Of a DNA stretch of 64,000 nt, positions 33,101-45,429 are shown piece after piece. Numbering within the stretch: the first letter of the stretch is position 1; each line of letters begins with the position of its first letter. The stretch is from Rhinopomastus cyanomelas (Eukaryota > Chordata > Aves > Bucerotiformes > Rhinopomastidae), in contig VXBP01004053.1 of assembly GCA_013400115.1 (NCBI GenBank), forward strand, positions 369,551 through 433,550, read 5' to 3'. The translations under genes were made by a program, and so were the position numbers. The notes beneath the pieces are model-generated. The model made no database searches and was not told the origin of the DNA. It was given only the letters and a program-made list of their open reading frames with translations.

Positions 33101-36100
33101 CATAGTCATCTTGTTGTCCACCAGGACCCCCAAGTCCCTTTCCCCTACACTACACTCCAACAGGTCAGTCCCCAGCCTATACTGGTGCCTAGGGTTGTTC
33201 TTGCCCAGATGCAAGACTCTGCACTTACTCTTGTTATAGCTCATTAGATTTTTCTCTGCCCAGCTCTCCAGCCTGTCCAGATCTTGCTGAATGGCAGCAC
33301 AGTCTGCAGGGGTGTCGGCGACACCACCCAGCTTTGTGTCGTCAGCAAACTTGCTGACAGTGCATGCCATTCCCTCATCCAAGTCATCAATGAATAGATT
33401 GAACAGGACAGGTTCGTACAGGTCTTATGAGTAGCTTCTCCCCTGTGCAAACATTCAAACCCCAAAAGCATGAGACATCTGTATTAACATCATACGGATG
33501 TAACTGTTTAGGTCCCCAAGGGTCGATTCAACCCCTCCAAATCTCATTTCCACTATTCAAATGAAAACACTATTTTCATCTACAAACAGATACTAAGGTT
33601 TCATTAAAATTAATGTTACTAATTAAGCCCAAAACTCTAAAGTGGCCATTAGAGATGTAAGAGAAACCCCAGGCTAAGAGCCACTTCCACAGTTACAATG
33701 TTCACCCAAACTCTCACCCATATACTTTAACTCAGTCACATACTTGAACTTTTCACTGCTAAATCCTTACAGTTCTTTAAGATTACACAACTAATGAAAC
33801 ACTTTCAAGCCAATTGATAGACTAATGATGTTAAAACAAAGCATGGTTCACCTTTGTCTGCCACAATCTTGTGGGTCCGAAGGAACAAGCTCCCATGCTG
33901 CAGATCCATCATTTCTCCTTTTAGTTTGTCTTCCAAAACATCAACCAGAGCAAGTTCATCACAAAGATCCTGAAAACAAGATATGTGGGACTCAATGAGG
34001 CAGTTATCTTGGCATTTTAAAGTACCACTAGGACAACACCATCTTGTTCTGATGCATCTTTGAGTAACAAAAGAGGTTACTACAGCACAACTTCATAGAA
34101 CACATTTAGACTTCTCAAAAACAGTATTTGTGGGGTGTCTGCATACACAGCCACCCCTTGGCTAGCAACCAACTTCATTATTCACTTTTAACAAGTCTAA
34201 GTGTCGGGTTCCGCATTTTGGTTATAACAATCCCAGGCAGAACTACAGGCTGGGAATGGAGTTCTTAGAGAGTTCTCAGGCGGAGAGAGACTTGGGGGTG
34301 TTAGTGGACAGCAAACTTAACATGAGTCAGCAGTGTGCCCAGGCGGCCAAGAGGGCCAGTGGCATCCTGGCCTGCATTAAGAATGCTGTGGCCTGCAGGT
34401 CAAGGGAGGTTCTCCTTCCCCTGTATTTGGCACTGGTTAGACCGCACCTGGAGTGTTGTGTTCAGTTCTGGGCCCCTCAGTTTAGGAGGGATTTCGAGGT
34501 GCTGGAGTGAGTCCAGAGAAGGGCAACTCGATTGGTCAAGGGGCTGGAAGATCAGCCCTGTGAGGAGAGGCTGTGGGAGGTGGGTTTGTTTAGTCTGGAA
34601 AAGAGGAGGCTCAGGGGTGACCTTATCCCTGTCTATAACTATCTGAAAGGTGGTTGTAGTCAGACAGGGGTTGGTCTTTTCTCCCTGGCCACTGGAAACA
34701 AGACAAAGGGTCATAGTCTTAAGCTCCATCCGGGAAGGTTTAGACTTGACATTAGGAAAAGATTTTTCACTGAAAGAGTGGAATGGGCTGCCCATGGAGG
34801 TGGTTGAGTCGCCGTCCCTGGAGGTGTTCAAAGTTAGGCTGGATGAGGTGCCCAGTGGCATGATCTAGATGATCGGATTACTGGGGTTTTTTTGGATTTA
34901 GGTTGGACTGGATGATCTTTAAGGTCTTTTCCAACCTTATCATTACTGTGATACCATGATACTGTAACAGCTGCATCCTTCAGGGCTGTAACAAACCCTC
35001 TTGATCTATCCAGCAAATAAGCCAATTTGAGATATTTAAATACTTAGTAGAACACACCATGCAATTATCAAGTAAGTATCTCCTGTAAGGTCCCTTCAAC
35101 CAATTCGTTTCATGAAAAGAATGGGAACAGACTTTTCCATTGATGCTATTTTTAGTACTGAGGAAAACAGGTTCTTTACCTAATCTCTCTCTACCACAGC
35201 TACTACACTATTTACTTTGCAAAACAGATTTAGTCATGCATGCTGCCCAACGATGTTAAATTGGGAAAGAATGTCATAGACTCTCAGAACAGGTAAACTG
35301 AAATCAAGGGGTGGACCAAAAAGGCGTTCTTCTCCAGTGCTGTCACCCTGGCTTTTGACAGATGTGTTTACTACCCTTTTAAACAACACTGTACTTAAAG
35401 GCTTGCAATTATACTGCTATTCAAATGTCTGTTTCTCTATTTTCCTGGCATCTACACTCCATTTGAAAGAAGTTGAGCTATTTTTATGCTATTAAGATTT
35501 TTTTTTTTACAAGCAAACTCTTATTTTTACAGAAAAACACTCATTACATCATATAGAAAGAATCGTTAGCATCAACTTAACTACTGAAGGAAAATACAGA
35601 TCTATATGTGCACTTGGTCTGGTCTCAAAATAGTCTGACGAGTAAACGTGTCTCAGCTACTTAAACGTAATGATAAAGTATCCTTAACAGAAGTGACTGG
35701 TAAAGCTGACAGTATACTGAGATTTTGAAAAAACCCAACCCCCAAACCAGAATGGGTGCACATGTGCTTCAGTCTACAGCTTGCAACCAATATCCACTAG
35801 ACCCAGCAGGTTCGAGGAGCCGGTTCTCAATGAAACAGAACAACACCTGGAATAGCTCCAATAATTCATTTCATGAATTTGCATCAGTGTTGCCTAAAGA
35901 AGAGTTCAGCTCATTATAAGCACACATAGGAGTGAAGTCTAAGCAATTAACAAATGCAGCTTAAAATATTATCATTGAGAACAGCTGACTTATGGCTGTG
36001 GAGATGTTTCTACCTCTTAACACAGTATGACAACATCAGTGCATGTTTCTTAACTGATATGGAGCTAAAAATAACTGGAGCTAAAAATAACCAACATGGA

Positions 36101-38584
36101 ATCCTCAGCATCATTCAAATGTATATATTAAACACTGCAACTGTCAACTGAAATGAATGTTATCATCATCCTGTCCGATTTTATAAAATTCAGAGCCATC
36201 AAAACTCAACATTAAAGTATGGGCAATTAAGTACAAAAACATATGTCATGGTTTAGCACAAACACATCTTCGGGAGCTGACCATCTTGCAAAAGGTAAAG
36301 ACACATCATTCTGGTCAACAGCCAGCTGAGTACTAACCAGCAGTGTCCCAAAGTGGCCAAACCTGGCCTGTATCAGAAATACTGTCGCCAGCAGCTGTAG
36401 GGAAGTAATGTACTCAACAATAGTGAGGCCATACCTTCAGCACTGCATTCAGTTTTGGGCATCTTACTACAAGACCACCACTGATGTGCTGCAGCATGTC
36501 CAGAGAAGGGCAACAAAGTTGGTGAAGGGTCTGGAGTACAAGTTGTATGAGAAGTAGCTGAGGGAACAGGACTTGTTTATCCTGAAGATGACTCTCTACA
36601 ACTACATGAAAGGAGGCTGTAGCAAGGTGGGGGTTCATCTCCCAAGCAACAAGTGATAGGACAAAAAAAGTGGCCTTGATCTATGCCAGGGAGGTTTAGA
36701 TTAGATACTGGGAAAAACTTCTTCACCAAAAACGTTGCATAGCACTGGAGCAGGCTGGTAAGGAAAGTGGCTGAATCACTTTTCCTGGAGGTATTTAAGA
36801 GATGTAGATGTGCACAGGGGCATGCTTTAGTGGACTTGGCTCTGTTGGGTTACTAGTAGGAACTGTCAATCTTAAAAGGTCTTTCCAAACCTAAACTAAT
36901 TAATTGACAAGAATAGGATGCTTTTGTTAAAGGATCTTCTCACAAGGATAAGCTACAGTGAGAAATAAGAGAGCAGAAAGCCTCACTGAAGTAAGCTCTA
37001 TAATGCCATAATCCAAGCTTGAAAAACTTAAACCTAGTTTAAGCTCTGGGTTTGTTGTATACTACTCATTAAACTTTGTGCTTCGATCTCCAAAAGCACA
37101 ATTCAATTCTGCTTAGAGGAGCATATTCAACAGGAATGCTGGATTATAATGACGTTTGTGGTAACTTCACCTGGCTCCCTCACTCCTAACTTTGCAGGTT
37201 ACTGTACTCCTTAAAAAATTATTTCAGATCATGGTAAGCATTTGCTTAAAAAAAAAAACCCCAAAATGAACTATCATTGCTTTTCCATTAAGTTCTTCAT
37301 TTAGTTTTTGTAGTTTTAAAACCTATTTGTTACTTTCACATCAGTACTTGGTTTTATAGTGGAGGAGTTTGAGTAGACGATACTTCAAGGTCTCTTCCAA
37401 ACCCTAACATTCTGTGATTCTTACTGACAATTTTTCTGTATTTACAAGGTTCTTGAATATGAGTAAGTGAAAAACTTTTAAAAAGGTGAATTATTAAAAC
37501 CCCAGGACATTAAACATGCATCCCCAATATGACTACATATCAATGATTTAATAGCACTTACAGGATTTGAGCTCACTGTGAGCCACTTGATTTAAGATCT
37601 GCAAGTGGATAGGGTATATGTTTGTGCCTTCTATATAAAACAAATCTGCAGCTCCCATCTGTCTTTTTGAAAAAAAAGGTATCAGATTTAACTTGTTCAC
37701 ATGTTCAACTCATTGTGTTCTCTAAAAGCAAAGTGCGAGGAATCCTTATTGCCTAAGAAGTCTCTGCCTTGCTCAGAACCTTCAACAAGAAAAAATGGAC
37801 CAACAGAAAGAAACCCCTAAACCATCCAGAAACTAACAAGAAGAAAAGTCAAAATAACCTGTAAGTCCAGTGCTCTAAATTTCAGGTTTGGGAAAACCAG
37901 CTACAGCTTCTCTGGAAACAATAAAATCATATAAGCAATGAGAGCTTAAGAGAAACAAAGAAACCTACTGAAGGAGGCAGCAGTATCTCCAGTTACAGCA
38001 CACATGCTGTAAGCATACAAATTACACAGCAAATGTAAGTAACAAACCAAACACACATAGTTCAGATGCCTATCACATATTCCACAGAGATTTCTGTTCC
38101 GTCTAGATTCTTTGCCCAGCAAAGCTCTCCCATCAAGCAAATTCCAGCACTGACTTCGAAAAAAATAATTAACAAGATAAAAGAATGGCTTTGCAGGGGT
38201 TTCTGAGCCATTACTCACCACATTTTCCCAGCAGCCTGCAAACTAACACTGCCTAATGAGAGATTTATTGCTGAGCGCAGAGGGAAAGGTGAGAGAACAA
38301 GGAGAAACTGAATAGGCAGGTCAGCCCTGCATGAGCTGTGTAGGTCACCACTTGCTAGCACAAACCAAGCTATGCAATTGCCCACAGCTTGCTGTGACAC
38401 ACGGGCAGTGCAGACCATCGCAGCCACCAGACGCTGCGCGTTGTCCTTGAACCGGTACCTTTCCAAGGATGCTGATAGCACAGGCCATCCCGACCTGTCC
38501 AACCCCCACGACGGTTATCTTGTTGTTTGGGACCGCAGCTCCTTCGGCAATTGGGGTAATCAGCTTCTCCTTCAGAGTGGCCAT
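26958..38584 (-). CDS. LDHB: LDHB, L-lactate dehydrogenase B chain, complete, seven coding exons
   Basis: LDHB forms the heart-type (H) subunit of the cytosolic tetramer that interconverts lactate and pyruvate with NAD. Coding exons on the minus strand are 38459-38584, 33852-33969, 32619-32792, 30819-30992, 29486-29603, 27883-28006 and 26958-27125 (126, 118, 174, 174, 118, 124 and 168 nt). They total 1002 nt and code 333 residues plus stop, the usual LDHB length and vertebrate exon pattern. Every junction has AG acceptors and GT donors in matching phase. Visible key features: dinucleotide-binding VVGVGQVG (residues 25-32), acidic Asp52 in ALVDV, active-site loop GVRQQEGESR (97-106), Asp166 and Arg169 in GCNLDTAR, catalytic His193 in LGEHGDSS. 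No stop or frameshift is present. Start ATG 38582-38584 opens MATLKEKLITP. Some ducks and other birds also use LDHB as lens epsilon-crystallin; the sequence cannot tell whether this species does. Confidence 0.98.
27883..28006 (-). CDS. LDHB: LDHB exon 7
   Basis: 124 nt, acceptor CCTTAG|TGCC, donor GTGAAG|GTAAGA. It encodes [20 protein letters not shown] to SVSTLVK. Confidence 0.97.
28125..28425 (-). mobile_element. CR1 LINE 3' part in LDHB intron
   Basis: The CR1 tail CAGAATCACAGAACATTACAG then GATTGGAAGGGACC reads on the minus strand. The copy ends around the segment coding VYKYV...DEARLCSV-like wording. It is sense to LDHB, in the intron between exons 6 and 7. Confidence 0.93.
28426..29485. 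other. LDHB intron 6 remainder, with a possible old LTR
   Basis: No exon is seen. A stretch from about 28458 (TGTCGGTGTATTTCC) to about 29000 is compositionally distinct. Its right end is pyrimidine-rich and resembles the right end of the bird LTR at 45430-45872. I cannot prove an LTR here. Confidence 0.3.
29486..29603 (-). CDS. LDHB: LDHB exon 6
   Basis: 118 nt, acceptor TTACAG|TGGCTG, donor GAAAG|GTATGA. It encodes VAVWSGVNVAGVSLQELNPA to HKQVVE. Confidence 0.97.
29604..30818. other. LDHB intron 5, nothing recognised
   Basis: No CR1, exon or simple repeat is recognised. Confidence 0.5.
30819..30992 (-). CDS. LDHB: LDHB exon 5
   Basis: 174 nt, acceptor TTTCAG|TGGATA, donor AGTG|GTAAGG. 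It holds the catalytic residues Asp166, Arg169 and His193 within VDILTYVTWKLSG to LGEHGDSS. Confidence 0.98.
30993..32618. other. LDHB intron 4, nothing recognised
   Basis: Short open frames have no family resemblance, and no transposon is recognised. Confidence 0.5.
32619..32792 (-). CDS. LDHB: LDHB exon 4
   Basis: 174 nt, acceptor TTGTAG|AC, donor CCAG|GTAAGG. It covers [20 protein letters not shown] through the active-site loop to ILVVSNP. Confidence 0.98.
32872..33412 (-). mobile_element. CR1 LINE in LDHB intron 3, interrupted at an N
   Basis: The tail AATCATAGAATCATAGAATC starts at about 32875. After about 100 bases the sequence jumps at a single N (32972) to a segment reading KFADDTKLGGVADTPADCAA and SILGWIRMGVVVRSREVLLP on the minus strand. 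It is sense to LDHB and 5'-truncated near 33412. Confidence 0.94.
33852..33969 (-). CDS. LDHB: LDHB exon 3
   Basis: 118 nt, acceptor TTTTCAG|GATCTT, donor AAAG|GTGAAC. It encodes DLCDELALVDVLEDKLKG and continues to THKIVADK. Aspartate is the first residue, a position that varies among LDHB proteins. Confidence 0.97.
34195..34970 (+). mobile_element. CR1 LINE in LDHB intron 2, 5'-truncated
   Basis: Plus strand: SSQAERDLGVLVDSKLNMSQ, ASGILACIKNAVACRSREVL, LFSLEKRRLRGDLIPVYNYL, then 3' UTR and tail TTATCATTACTGTGATACCA. It is antisense to LDHB and lacks the ATTCTATGA type of tail. Confidence 0.95.
34971..36299. other. LDHB intron 2, nothing recognised
   Basis: AT-rich intronic sequence with no element recognised. 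Confidence 0.5.
36300..36905 (+). mobile_element. Degenerate CR1 LINE in LDHB intron 2
   Basis: Diverged plus-strand CR1: AACCAGCAGTGTCCCAAAGT, GTCCAGAGAAGGGCAACAAA, CTACAACTACATGAAAGGAG, TCTTAAAAGGTCTTTCCAAA. It is an old copy. Confidence 0.88.
36906..38458. other. LDHB intron 2, exon-proximal part, with one CR1 tail
   Basis: The only recognised item is a short CR1 tail at 37360-37420. The rest shows no exon or repeat. Confidence 0.5.
37360..37420 (+). mobile_element. CR1 3' tail fragment
   Basis: ATACTTCAAGGTCTCTTCCA then CATTCTGTGATTCTTA is a CR1 3' terminus without any coding part. Confidence 0.7.
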
Positions 38585-38591
38585 GGTTGTT
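38459..38591 (-). CDS. LDHB: LDHB exon 2 (first coding exon; CDS from 38584)
   Basis: The acceptor CTTACAG|AACAACCATGG gives a 7-base 5' UTR stub before ATG. The exon encodes 42 residues to AISILGK. The donor is GGAAAG|GTACCG at 38458-38457. Confidence 0.96.
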
Positions 38592-38599
38592 CTGTAAGG

Positions 38600-39500
38600 A
38601 GAGTCAATGAGTGGAGTCACAGCAAACCAGAGGGACCCACAGCAGACGGTCCCATCTGGAGGTCACCGGACGCGCCAGGCCGGCGGAGGCGCTGAGGGCG
38701 GGTTCCCGCGCTGAGTTAGGCAGATGCCCTGCCCCTGTTCGCGGGGCTGCTGCCACCCAGCACTTACCAGCCCACCCACACACTCGCCACTCCCTGGCCA
38801 CAGCATTAGGCTCCTACGGCTCTCTGCCTGTGAGACTACCGCGGGGCCGCAGGGGGCGGATGCTATTCCGGCAGCAGGTAACAAAACCCTCTGGCGCTTG
38901 CGGAGTTTTCAGCAGAGAGCGATCTCAGTCCCCTACGGTGCTGACCCTTTGCCATTCGCCTCCCTGTAAGCGCACATCAGGGCCACGGGATCAATAATAA
39001 AACCGCAGACCAGCCGCGAAGCAAGAACCCCGCTAGGTTTTCCCCAGCTCGTTCCCCGGGGCTCAGCCTACACTGCCCTGCGCGGCGCCTCCAACCTTCC
39101 CTCGCCAGCGCATCCCGCTCGCCGTCCCCAGCCTTGCCAGCCGCAGACACACCCAGCGGGGTCTGCCCAGGATCCGCAGCCCGGCTTCGGCCACTGCGTC
39201 CCCGCCGGTACCTACCGCTGGGGATGGACGATAACAGGCACGAAGAAGCACAGCCGCCGGACCTCGAGCAATGAGGCTCCGCAGCGGAAGGGGCGGCCCT
39301 TGTCGCAAAGCCGGGTGGTGCCCGCCCGGGCGTTACCGGGCGTCACGGGGGGCGGCGGCCGCCGCGCTCAATCCCCGTCAAGGACGGAGGCCCAAGGGTG
39401 CCGGCGTCCCGCCCCCGGCCTCCCCGCAGCCCCCGGCTCCCGCTAGCCCGCCCCCGGCAATCTCCTGCGGCCTCCGACCTTCTTCCGAGGCAAACTTGCT
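38600..39500 (-). promoter_or_regulatory. LDHB: LDHB CpG-island promoter
   Basis: This CpG-rich block covers LDHB intron 1 and its upstream side, with GC-box words such as AAGGGGCGGCCC at 39288-39299. No TATA box is evident. It fits a broad housekeeping-type promoter for the minus-strand LDHB gene. Confidence 0.75.
39212..39260 (-). other. LDHB: Probable LDHB noncoding exon 1
   Basis: The coding exon at 38591 has an acceptor 7 bases before ATG, so a noncoding first exon must exist. The best donor upstream is in AGCGGTAGGTACCGG: GT at 39215-39214 or 39211-39210. The transcription start is a guess, near 39260 in the GC-rich block. Confidence 0.45.
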
Positions 39501-39654
39501 CGAGTTGGCGGCGTTTGGTGTTTGTGGTCCCAGACCTGATTTCTGCACAGATTCTGCGGAGTCTGTTACGGTCGGACAAAGCCAAAGGGGGCAGCGTCCT
39601 GCCTGGTGTCACTCACGGGCGCTTTGGCAGGAACAAGGATGTAGAGTCTCAGTC

Positions 39655-39805
39655 ACACAGAATGGTTTGGGATGGAAGGGATGGAATCACTGACTGCCTT
39701 CGGTTGGAGGAGGCCTTTAGGATCACCAAGTCTAACCAACCTCCATCGCAGCACTGCCAGGCCACCACTAAGCCGTGTCCTTCAGCACTGGGTCCAAGCC
39801 CTGGA
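39655..39805 (-). mobile_element. Old CR1-like 3' fragment
   Basis: CACACAGAATGGTTTGGGAT, GGAGGCCTTTAGGATCACCA and CCAAGTCTAACCAACCTCCA form an old CR1 3' end on the minus strand, just upstream of the LDHB promoter. Confidence 0.7.
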
Positions 39806-42800
39806 AGATGATCTAATGCAGCCCACCTGCCTTAGGCAGTAACATCTGCAACTAGCCTGAAGCTGTTAGGTTAGTGAAAACTAACCCTCCTCCCACTTCT
39901 TCTGCCTCAGCCCTGACACATTCTCTCTATTTCACCATGTTGCTTAAGAGCTGTAACCTGAAGGACTTGTTGAAATTCCTGCTGGGCCAGCGCATGGGGA
40001 ATAGGAAAGAACAGCAAAGACTGCTTTTTCCTAATGCTGCCACAGTGCTTTCTAGCAGTAAAAGAGGATAGTAGAGGCAAAACACCAAACAACAGAGGTT
40101 TGGTTTGATCAGAGAGAAAAAGCTTTACATTCCTCGTCATGCATGATTAACTCTCACAGCAGGGAAAACAAAGGGACATTCCAGAGTCCTCCTAAATAAA
40201 TCACTGGGTTAAGCTCCACTAGGCAGAGAGCCTCTTCCCATAAAAGACTATGTTTACCTTTTTTTCTGTTGTTGTGGCCAGTTCAAGATTTTATTGATTG
40301 TTTTGCTGGGTATTTTGCCAGGTTAGTAATAACTGGATTAATTCCTTCTGGCTCACTGTGCAGCCAAACAAATTGTAGTGCCAGCATTAGAGACGTGGTG
40401 AGCTCGAGTGATGAGGAAAGGGTAAAACCTGCTTACCTGCAGTGCAAACTCACCCAGGTTTTAAATTATTAACTTTGTTTCTTTACCTTGTTTAGGGTCC
40501 CTTGGAGGCAAAGAAATGAATGAAGCAGCCATCCGCAGGACCTTCAGGTAGCAGCTTGCAGAGAGAAAATAAATTTGAGGCGATGTTAATTGCAGCTGAA
40601 ACGGGAGCCAGAGGTAAACAGTAATTACACGATGAAATATAAGAATAACAAAATCTATCCTGTATTTTCAAAACAGGAACATGCACAGCCGAACCTTAAG
40701 GGCAGAGAAGATGCAGGAGAGGTTAGAGAAGGATCTGAGCAAATTTTTTTTTCATTCCTGAACAAGAACCAAGGGGCTGTGCTCATCCTGCCAGCATCTG
40801 TTGTGAAGAGTGTGCACCACTTCATTTATCTTCTTTGGATGAGATCCTTCTCTCTCCTTTTGAGCGTTCAATAATCAATTATCATAGTAGCATCTGTAAT
40901 TAAATAAAGCAGAAAAGGCTGCTTTCCTATTTGCAAGATCTTCAAGCTTTTAAAAGAGGGTTGGATCATTTATCAGCTGTTACAATGGCTCTCCTAGGTC
41001 CTCATTAGACCAGGATTCATTTTGGTCACAATGTTAAGAGCACAGAGCATTTAATCCTGTTCCTGAAGTGTTTGTGATCTAAATAGACAAGGCAAATGCA
41101 GGATGGCAGAAGAAAGAAGATTATTCCCTCTTCCTGCTCTAAGTTGTTTATTTATTTCATGTTCCAGACAGTGGAGGCATGGAGAGGAGAAAAGATCTCT
41201 CCAAGGTCACACGGGAAGTCTCCTGGTGACATCTCGGTTTCAGAGTTCAACTCTAGTTTGGCAGCGTTGGCATTTTTGATGAAGTGCTGTTTTCCAGAAA
41301 AACAAACACTAGCATTAAGGGGCACAGTCTAAATAAATTTACCTGATAACCTTCATCCAATTACGACATCTCTTTTGTGTGTACATTCTAATCACATTTA
41401 ACTTTTTATTTGTATACAAAGTGTGTAATTAGATAAGTCTGAGATTCCTCACTGCTTGCATCTGACCCATCATCTTCCCAAAACACATGGAAGTGATTTC
41501 CCTGCTGTTTCAATTTTCCAAAATCACAGCTAAACCTGATTAGAAACACAAATCTCACTGGAAAAACCCTAACAGTGGAACTCTTTCCACTACTTTTTTT
41601 TTTAATTTACTTTTGTGTTGATAGTCTGGTGGCTGTCTGTATTCTTAAGGTAATTACCGTGAACAATATAACCTAGGAAGAGAAGGAATCCATTACACCT
41701 CAAGTACTTGAGCTGCAGAACTGGTGGCAGGAGAACATAACATGAAAGGTGATCTGGTGCTGTGCTACACCTGGTAGATCAGGTCACTGGACAGTCTGCA
41801 GGATGGATATGCTCTAAGCATTACTTTGCGTGGCTGTAACAGAGAAAAAATAATTAGTTGTCCGGCTTTGCAAAGCTCAGGGAAATGAATTAATCTGCTG
41901 GAAATCACAAAGTGCTGACACATGCAGTGCTGGTAGATGCTGAATTCAAATTCTAGTCCACTTACATTTTAATTCTGTACTTATTCATCTGGTTGTTCCG
42001 TTTGAAGGGAAAGTACATCACATCATTAAAAAAACTGGAGTGGCAGTTTTGCAGGCTTGTTTTATTCCAGTTTTATTTGAAGGAATGGTTTGTTATTTTT
42101 GACAATGAACTTAGTTACTGTTTACTTCTTGCTTAAGGAATATGAAGCATTACACATGCAACATATTCATAATAGGTAAGTTCTTTATAATGTAGTTTAT
42201 AAGGAAAACCCCAAATGTGTGTTCCGTACGTGTGTAGACAAGTTCCCCGCAATCTCCTCCAGGCTAAAGGATAGCATCCAAGGATAATAGAAGTCCACAG
42301 GGACCACCCTGCCAGGGTTCTTCCAAATACAAGCAAAAGTGTGTAGAATTGAAAGTTTGTATAATATATGGGCAGTGATTTTTTTTTTTCAGTCTATACA
42401 TTTTCATACCATTATGATTCCTTTTCTCCAAACTGTTCAAAAAATGTAGCGGTCCTAAGATTCTTATGTAAGGACTTTGTATAGACAGATTCACCACTCC
42501 CTTCCACCTAGACATTCACTTACATGATCCCACAATGTACTTTGTTAAAAAAAAAAGTTGAAAATTATCCTAATTCTGAAAACAAACAAAATGCATTTTT
42601 GTCTGCTTTACAGAGCACAGTTCTGCTTCCAGCCACCGCTTTTGAAACAGATTGCTGATGTTAAGGGTCAAAGTTGACTGACCACCCTGCTTTTTGGGAA
42701 GCATCCGTTGATATCTTAACTAACCTTTGCCATATTACCCTCTGGACCCATACTGCTCCACAGTTCACAAAGCCAGCTTTGTGGAGGATACCACCCAGCT

Positions 42801-44086
42801 TCCAGTGAGCATTATTTAACACGTTTCCCAGTACTGAGGAAGCTCGATACCGCCAAGTCCCATGTGAAGCCCAGGAAGGAAGCACTTTGCACTGAACCCA
42901 CTGACTACTCATGGTGGTAGAGATTTGTTGATGGAAGTTGTCAGAAAGCAATCAGGTGATGGGGGAAACACCCTACAATTAATAATGTGGGCTTTATGGG
43001 AAGAGATATTGTCAGAGACAATGTGTCAGTGTGTATCTGAATGCTGGGGAGACTCCTGCAATGTCCTCAGTCACAACTCCTTGCACCTGACCCTGGATAT
43101 GTCCCAAGAGGTGGCAAGTAGCAGCAACACAGAGGCTGCTCCCCAGAGCAGGCCTGGTAGCTTAGTGCTCTTTTGTCATCCTGGCAAACTTGGCCATGAA
43201 GTTGTGTAAGTATCTATGCCAGCTTCATCTTGTTGAAACATTTTCTGTGTTTCAAACTCAGGACACTTCAACAATCCAAAACCAATCCTCATTGTCTTCA
43301 AAATCATATGCAGTGTTATGTTGAGAAGAATGTCTGCGCTATGAGTCTGGAATGCCCCTTGGCTCTAACAGATCTGTTCCTGTGGTTTTGCTGGGGGGAA
43401 AAGAAATTACTACTGAAAGTGGGAACAAATGCAAGTCCCAAATGAGGTGAATGGCTTTGCGTTTTCCAGTGCTAATCCTAGAGGGGGATGCACAAAGATC
43501 AGGTAGGACACTCATGGGACACAGTTAGAGTCTTTCAAACTGTAAAACGTGTCCCAGTTATTCAACCAACCAACCAAGCGTCCACTTTGGCTTGTAATGC
43601 TTTTGTAGGCAAAGCCAGGTGAGCCATGAGCTTTATGACTAACATATATCTTTGTTTTGGATATAACAGACATCCACTTACAATTTCTGTGAGTCTTTTC
43701 AACTACTGTGAAGAACTGTGGTCTCCTTTAGCACACACCATTAATTACTATATACTGAAAGAAGAAACAGTGAAATGCTTCATGTCTGGAACTCAGTAAT
43801 ATGATATGCAAGATTTCAGTGCAACCTTATCGCTCCAAAGCTGTGTAAAACCAACAGACATCAGATGATGTTGTTTTCTGACTGCCTGGCTCCATCTGCT
43901 ATTATTTTAGATATTGATACCCCTGTCTTAAAAGCAGAGAAACCAAGACACAGGTCTGCTAAGCAAGTTTAAGATATAGCTCATGTCCTCTTTACCTCCT
44001 CTGGGCATCCTTCATCCACCACAGGCACCCACTGCTTGTCTGCGTGTAGTGCAGACTCCCAGTTCTGCCCTTCTGACTAACAAAAT
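39806..44086. other. Intergenic region upstream of LDHB, nothing recognised
   Basis: About 4.3 kb with no exon, LINE or RNA gene that I recognise. AT-rich words such as GTGTAATTAGATAAG near 41425 could be regulatory, but nothing is diagnostic. Confidence 0.45.
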
Positions 44087-44450
44087 CACAGAATTACTGA
44101 GGCTGGAAAAGACCTCTGACATCATCAAACCCAGCCTATGGCCTAACATCACCACAACCTAGACCATGCACTAAGTGCCAAATCCAATCTGTCCTTAAAC
44201 ACCTCCAGGGATGAGGACCCCACCACTGCCCTGGGCAGCCCATTCTAGTGTCTGATTACCATTGCCATGAGGAAGGGCTTCCTACTATCCAATCTAACCC
44301 TCTGTTGGTGCAGCTTCAAGCCCGGCTCTCTCATCCTGTTGCTAGTTGCCTGGGAGAAGAGCCTGACCCCCACCTACCTGACTGCAACCTCCCTCTTCCC
44401 AAGTTGTAGAGAAGGAAAAGGTCCCTCCTGAGTCTCAAGGCTAAACAAGC
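44087..44450 (-). mobile_element. CR1 LINE (older subfamily), 3' part
   Basis: AAAATCACAGAATTACTGAG, AACACCTCCAGGGATGAGGA and CTGCCCTGGGCAGCCCATTC form a CR1 3' part of an older subfamily on the minus strand. Confidence 0.9.
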
Positions 44451-45429
44451 CCAAAGAAATAAAGGAAATGCCCACAGAAGACAGAACCTGAAACCCTCCT
44501 GTTATGGTGAGTGAATAAATGGACCTTTCTGGAGGGCCTCATCCCAAATGTTAGTTCTTGCTCATAGAAGCGATGAACATCCCCCTACAATAGTCAGCAG
44601 GAAGTCTCCTCCAGAAGCAGTTTAAGGCACGGTAAGAAATGCAGGTATCAGAGGCCAAACCAGCCTATGACGGTTTTGCCCGCGTTTGTAACATCCAACA
44701 CCACCGCTGTTTGCTGCTGTCTTACCTGTGCTGCTGCGATTGTGCAAGCCTGAAAGCAATCCTTGTTTTCGGGGTGATAATTTCAATGAGTTTGTTATCC
44801 AGCCCCATGACAGTGGTAGCAAGATGAGAACAGGAAAATTGTTGTGTCCTTGTAGGGACTCCCTTAAGCCACTGGCACCATTAGAACTCTTCGTTTACCC
44901 AGCAAGTAAGGCTGGAGTTCCCAGCACAGCGTAGTCCAAGGATCAGCTTAGCACTGCAGGAACAAGTCAGTCTCAAAGTACTGTCCTCCACTCCTGATCA
45001 CCCCTTGCACCCACCAGCTTTTATGCTTTGATCTCATCCTGGGGCAGTTCGGTTCATTACACCAGCTGAAGACTATCACTTTTTTTCCCTCAAAGTAATT
45101 TTCTGTTCATTAGCCAACTGCGTTCAGTGAAGTGCGTAGACAACATCAGAGAGAGCTCAAAGAGGGCCAGGATGAGCAGGTGCAAAGAGAATCACTTCTC
45201 TTTGTTGTAGCTGAGAAACACTTAACCAGCTCTCTGACTCTCCTGTAATTTATCCTAAAATAAACTTATGCTCTGAGCTGCCTCCTAGAGAAGCTTACAT
45301 CATCAGAGACTACCGAAGGAGGTGCGAGCGGGGATTAGCTCCACTCAGCTAAATTTAGTCTACGTGAATACCGCTTCTTATACCTGATGTAATTCCATTG
45401 TAATAACCCTTGTTATTATAATAACTCAT
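44451..45429. other. Intergenic, nothing recognised
   Basis: No exon or repeat is recognised between the CR1 at 44087 and the solo LTR. Confidence 0.5.

Noticed and set aside
39271..39693. Plus-strand open frame of 140 codons in the LDHB CpG island, considered as a divergent gene
   Set aside because: Its composition follows the island (Pro, Arg, Ala rich), it runs into an old CR1, and it shows no domain. A divergent noncoding transcript is possible but not supported.
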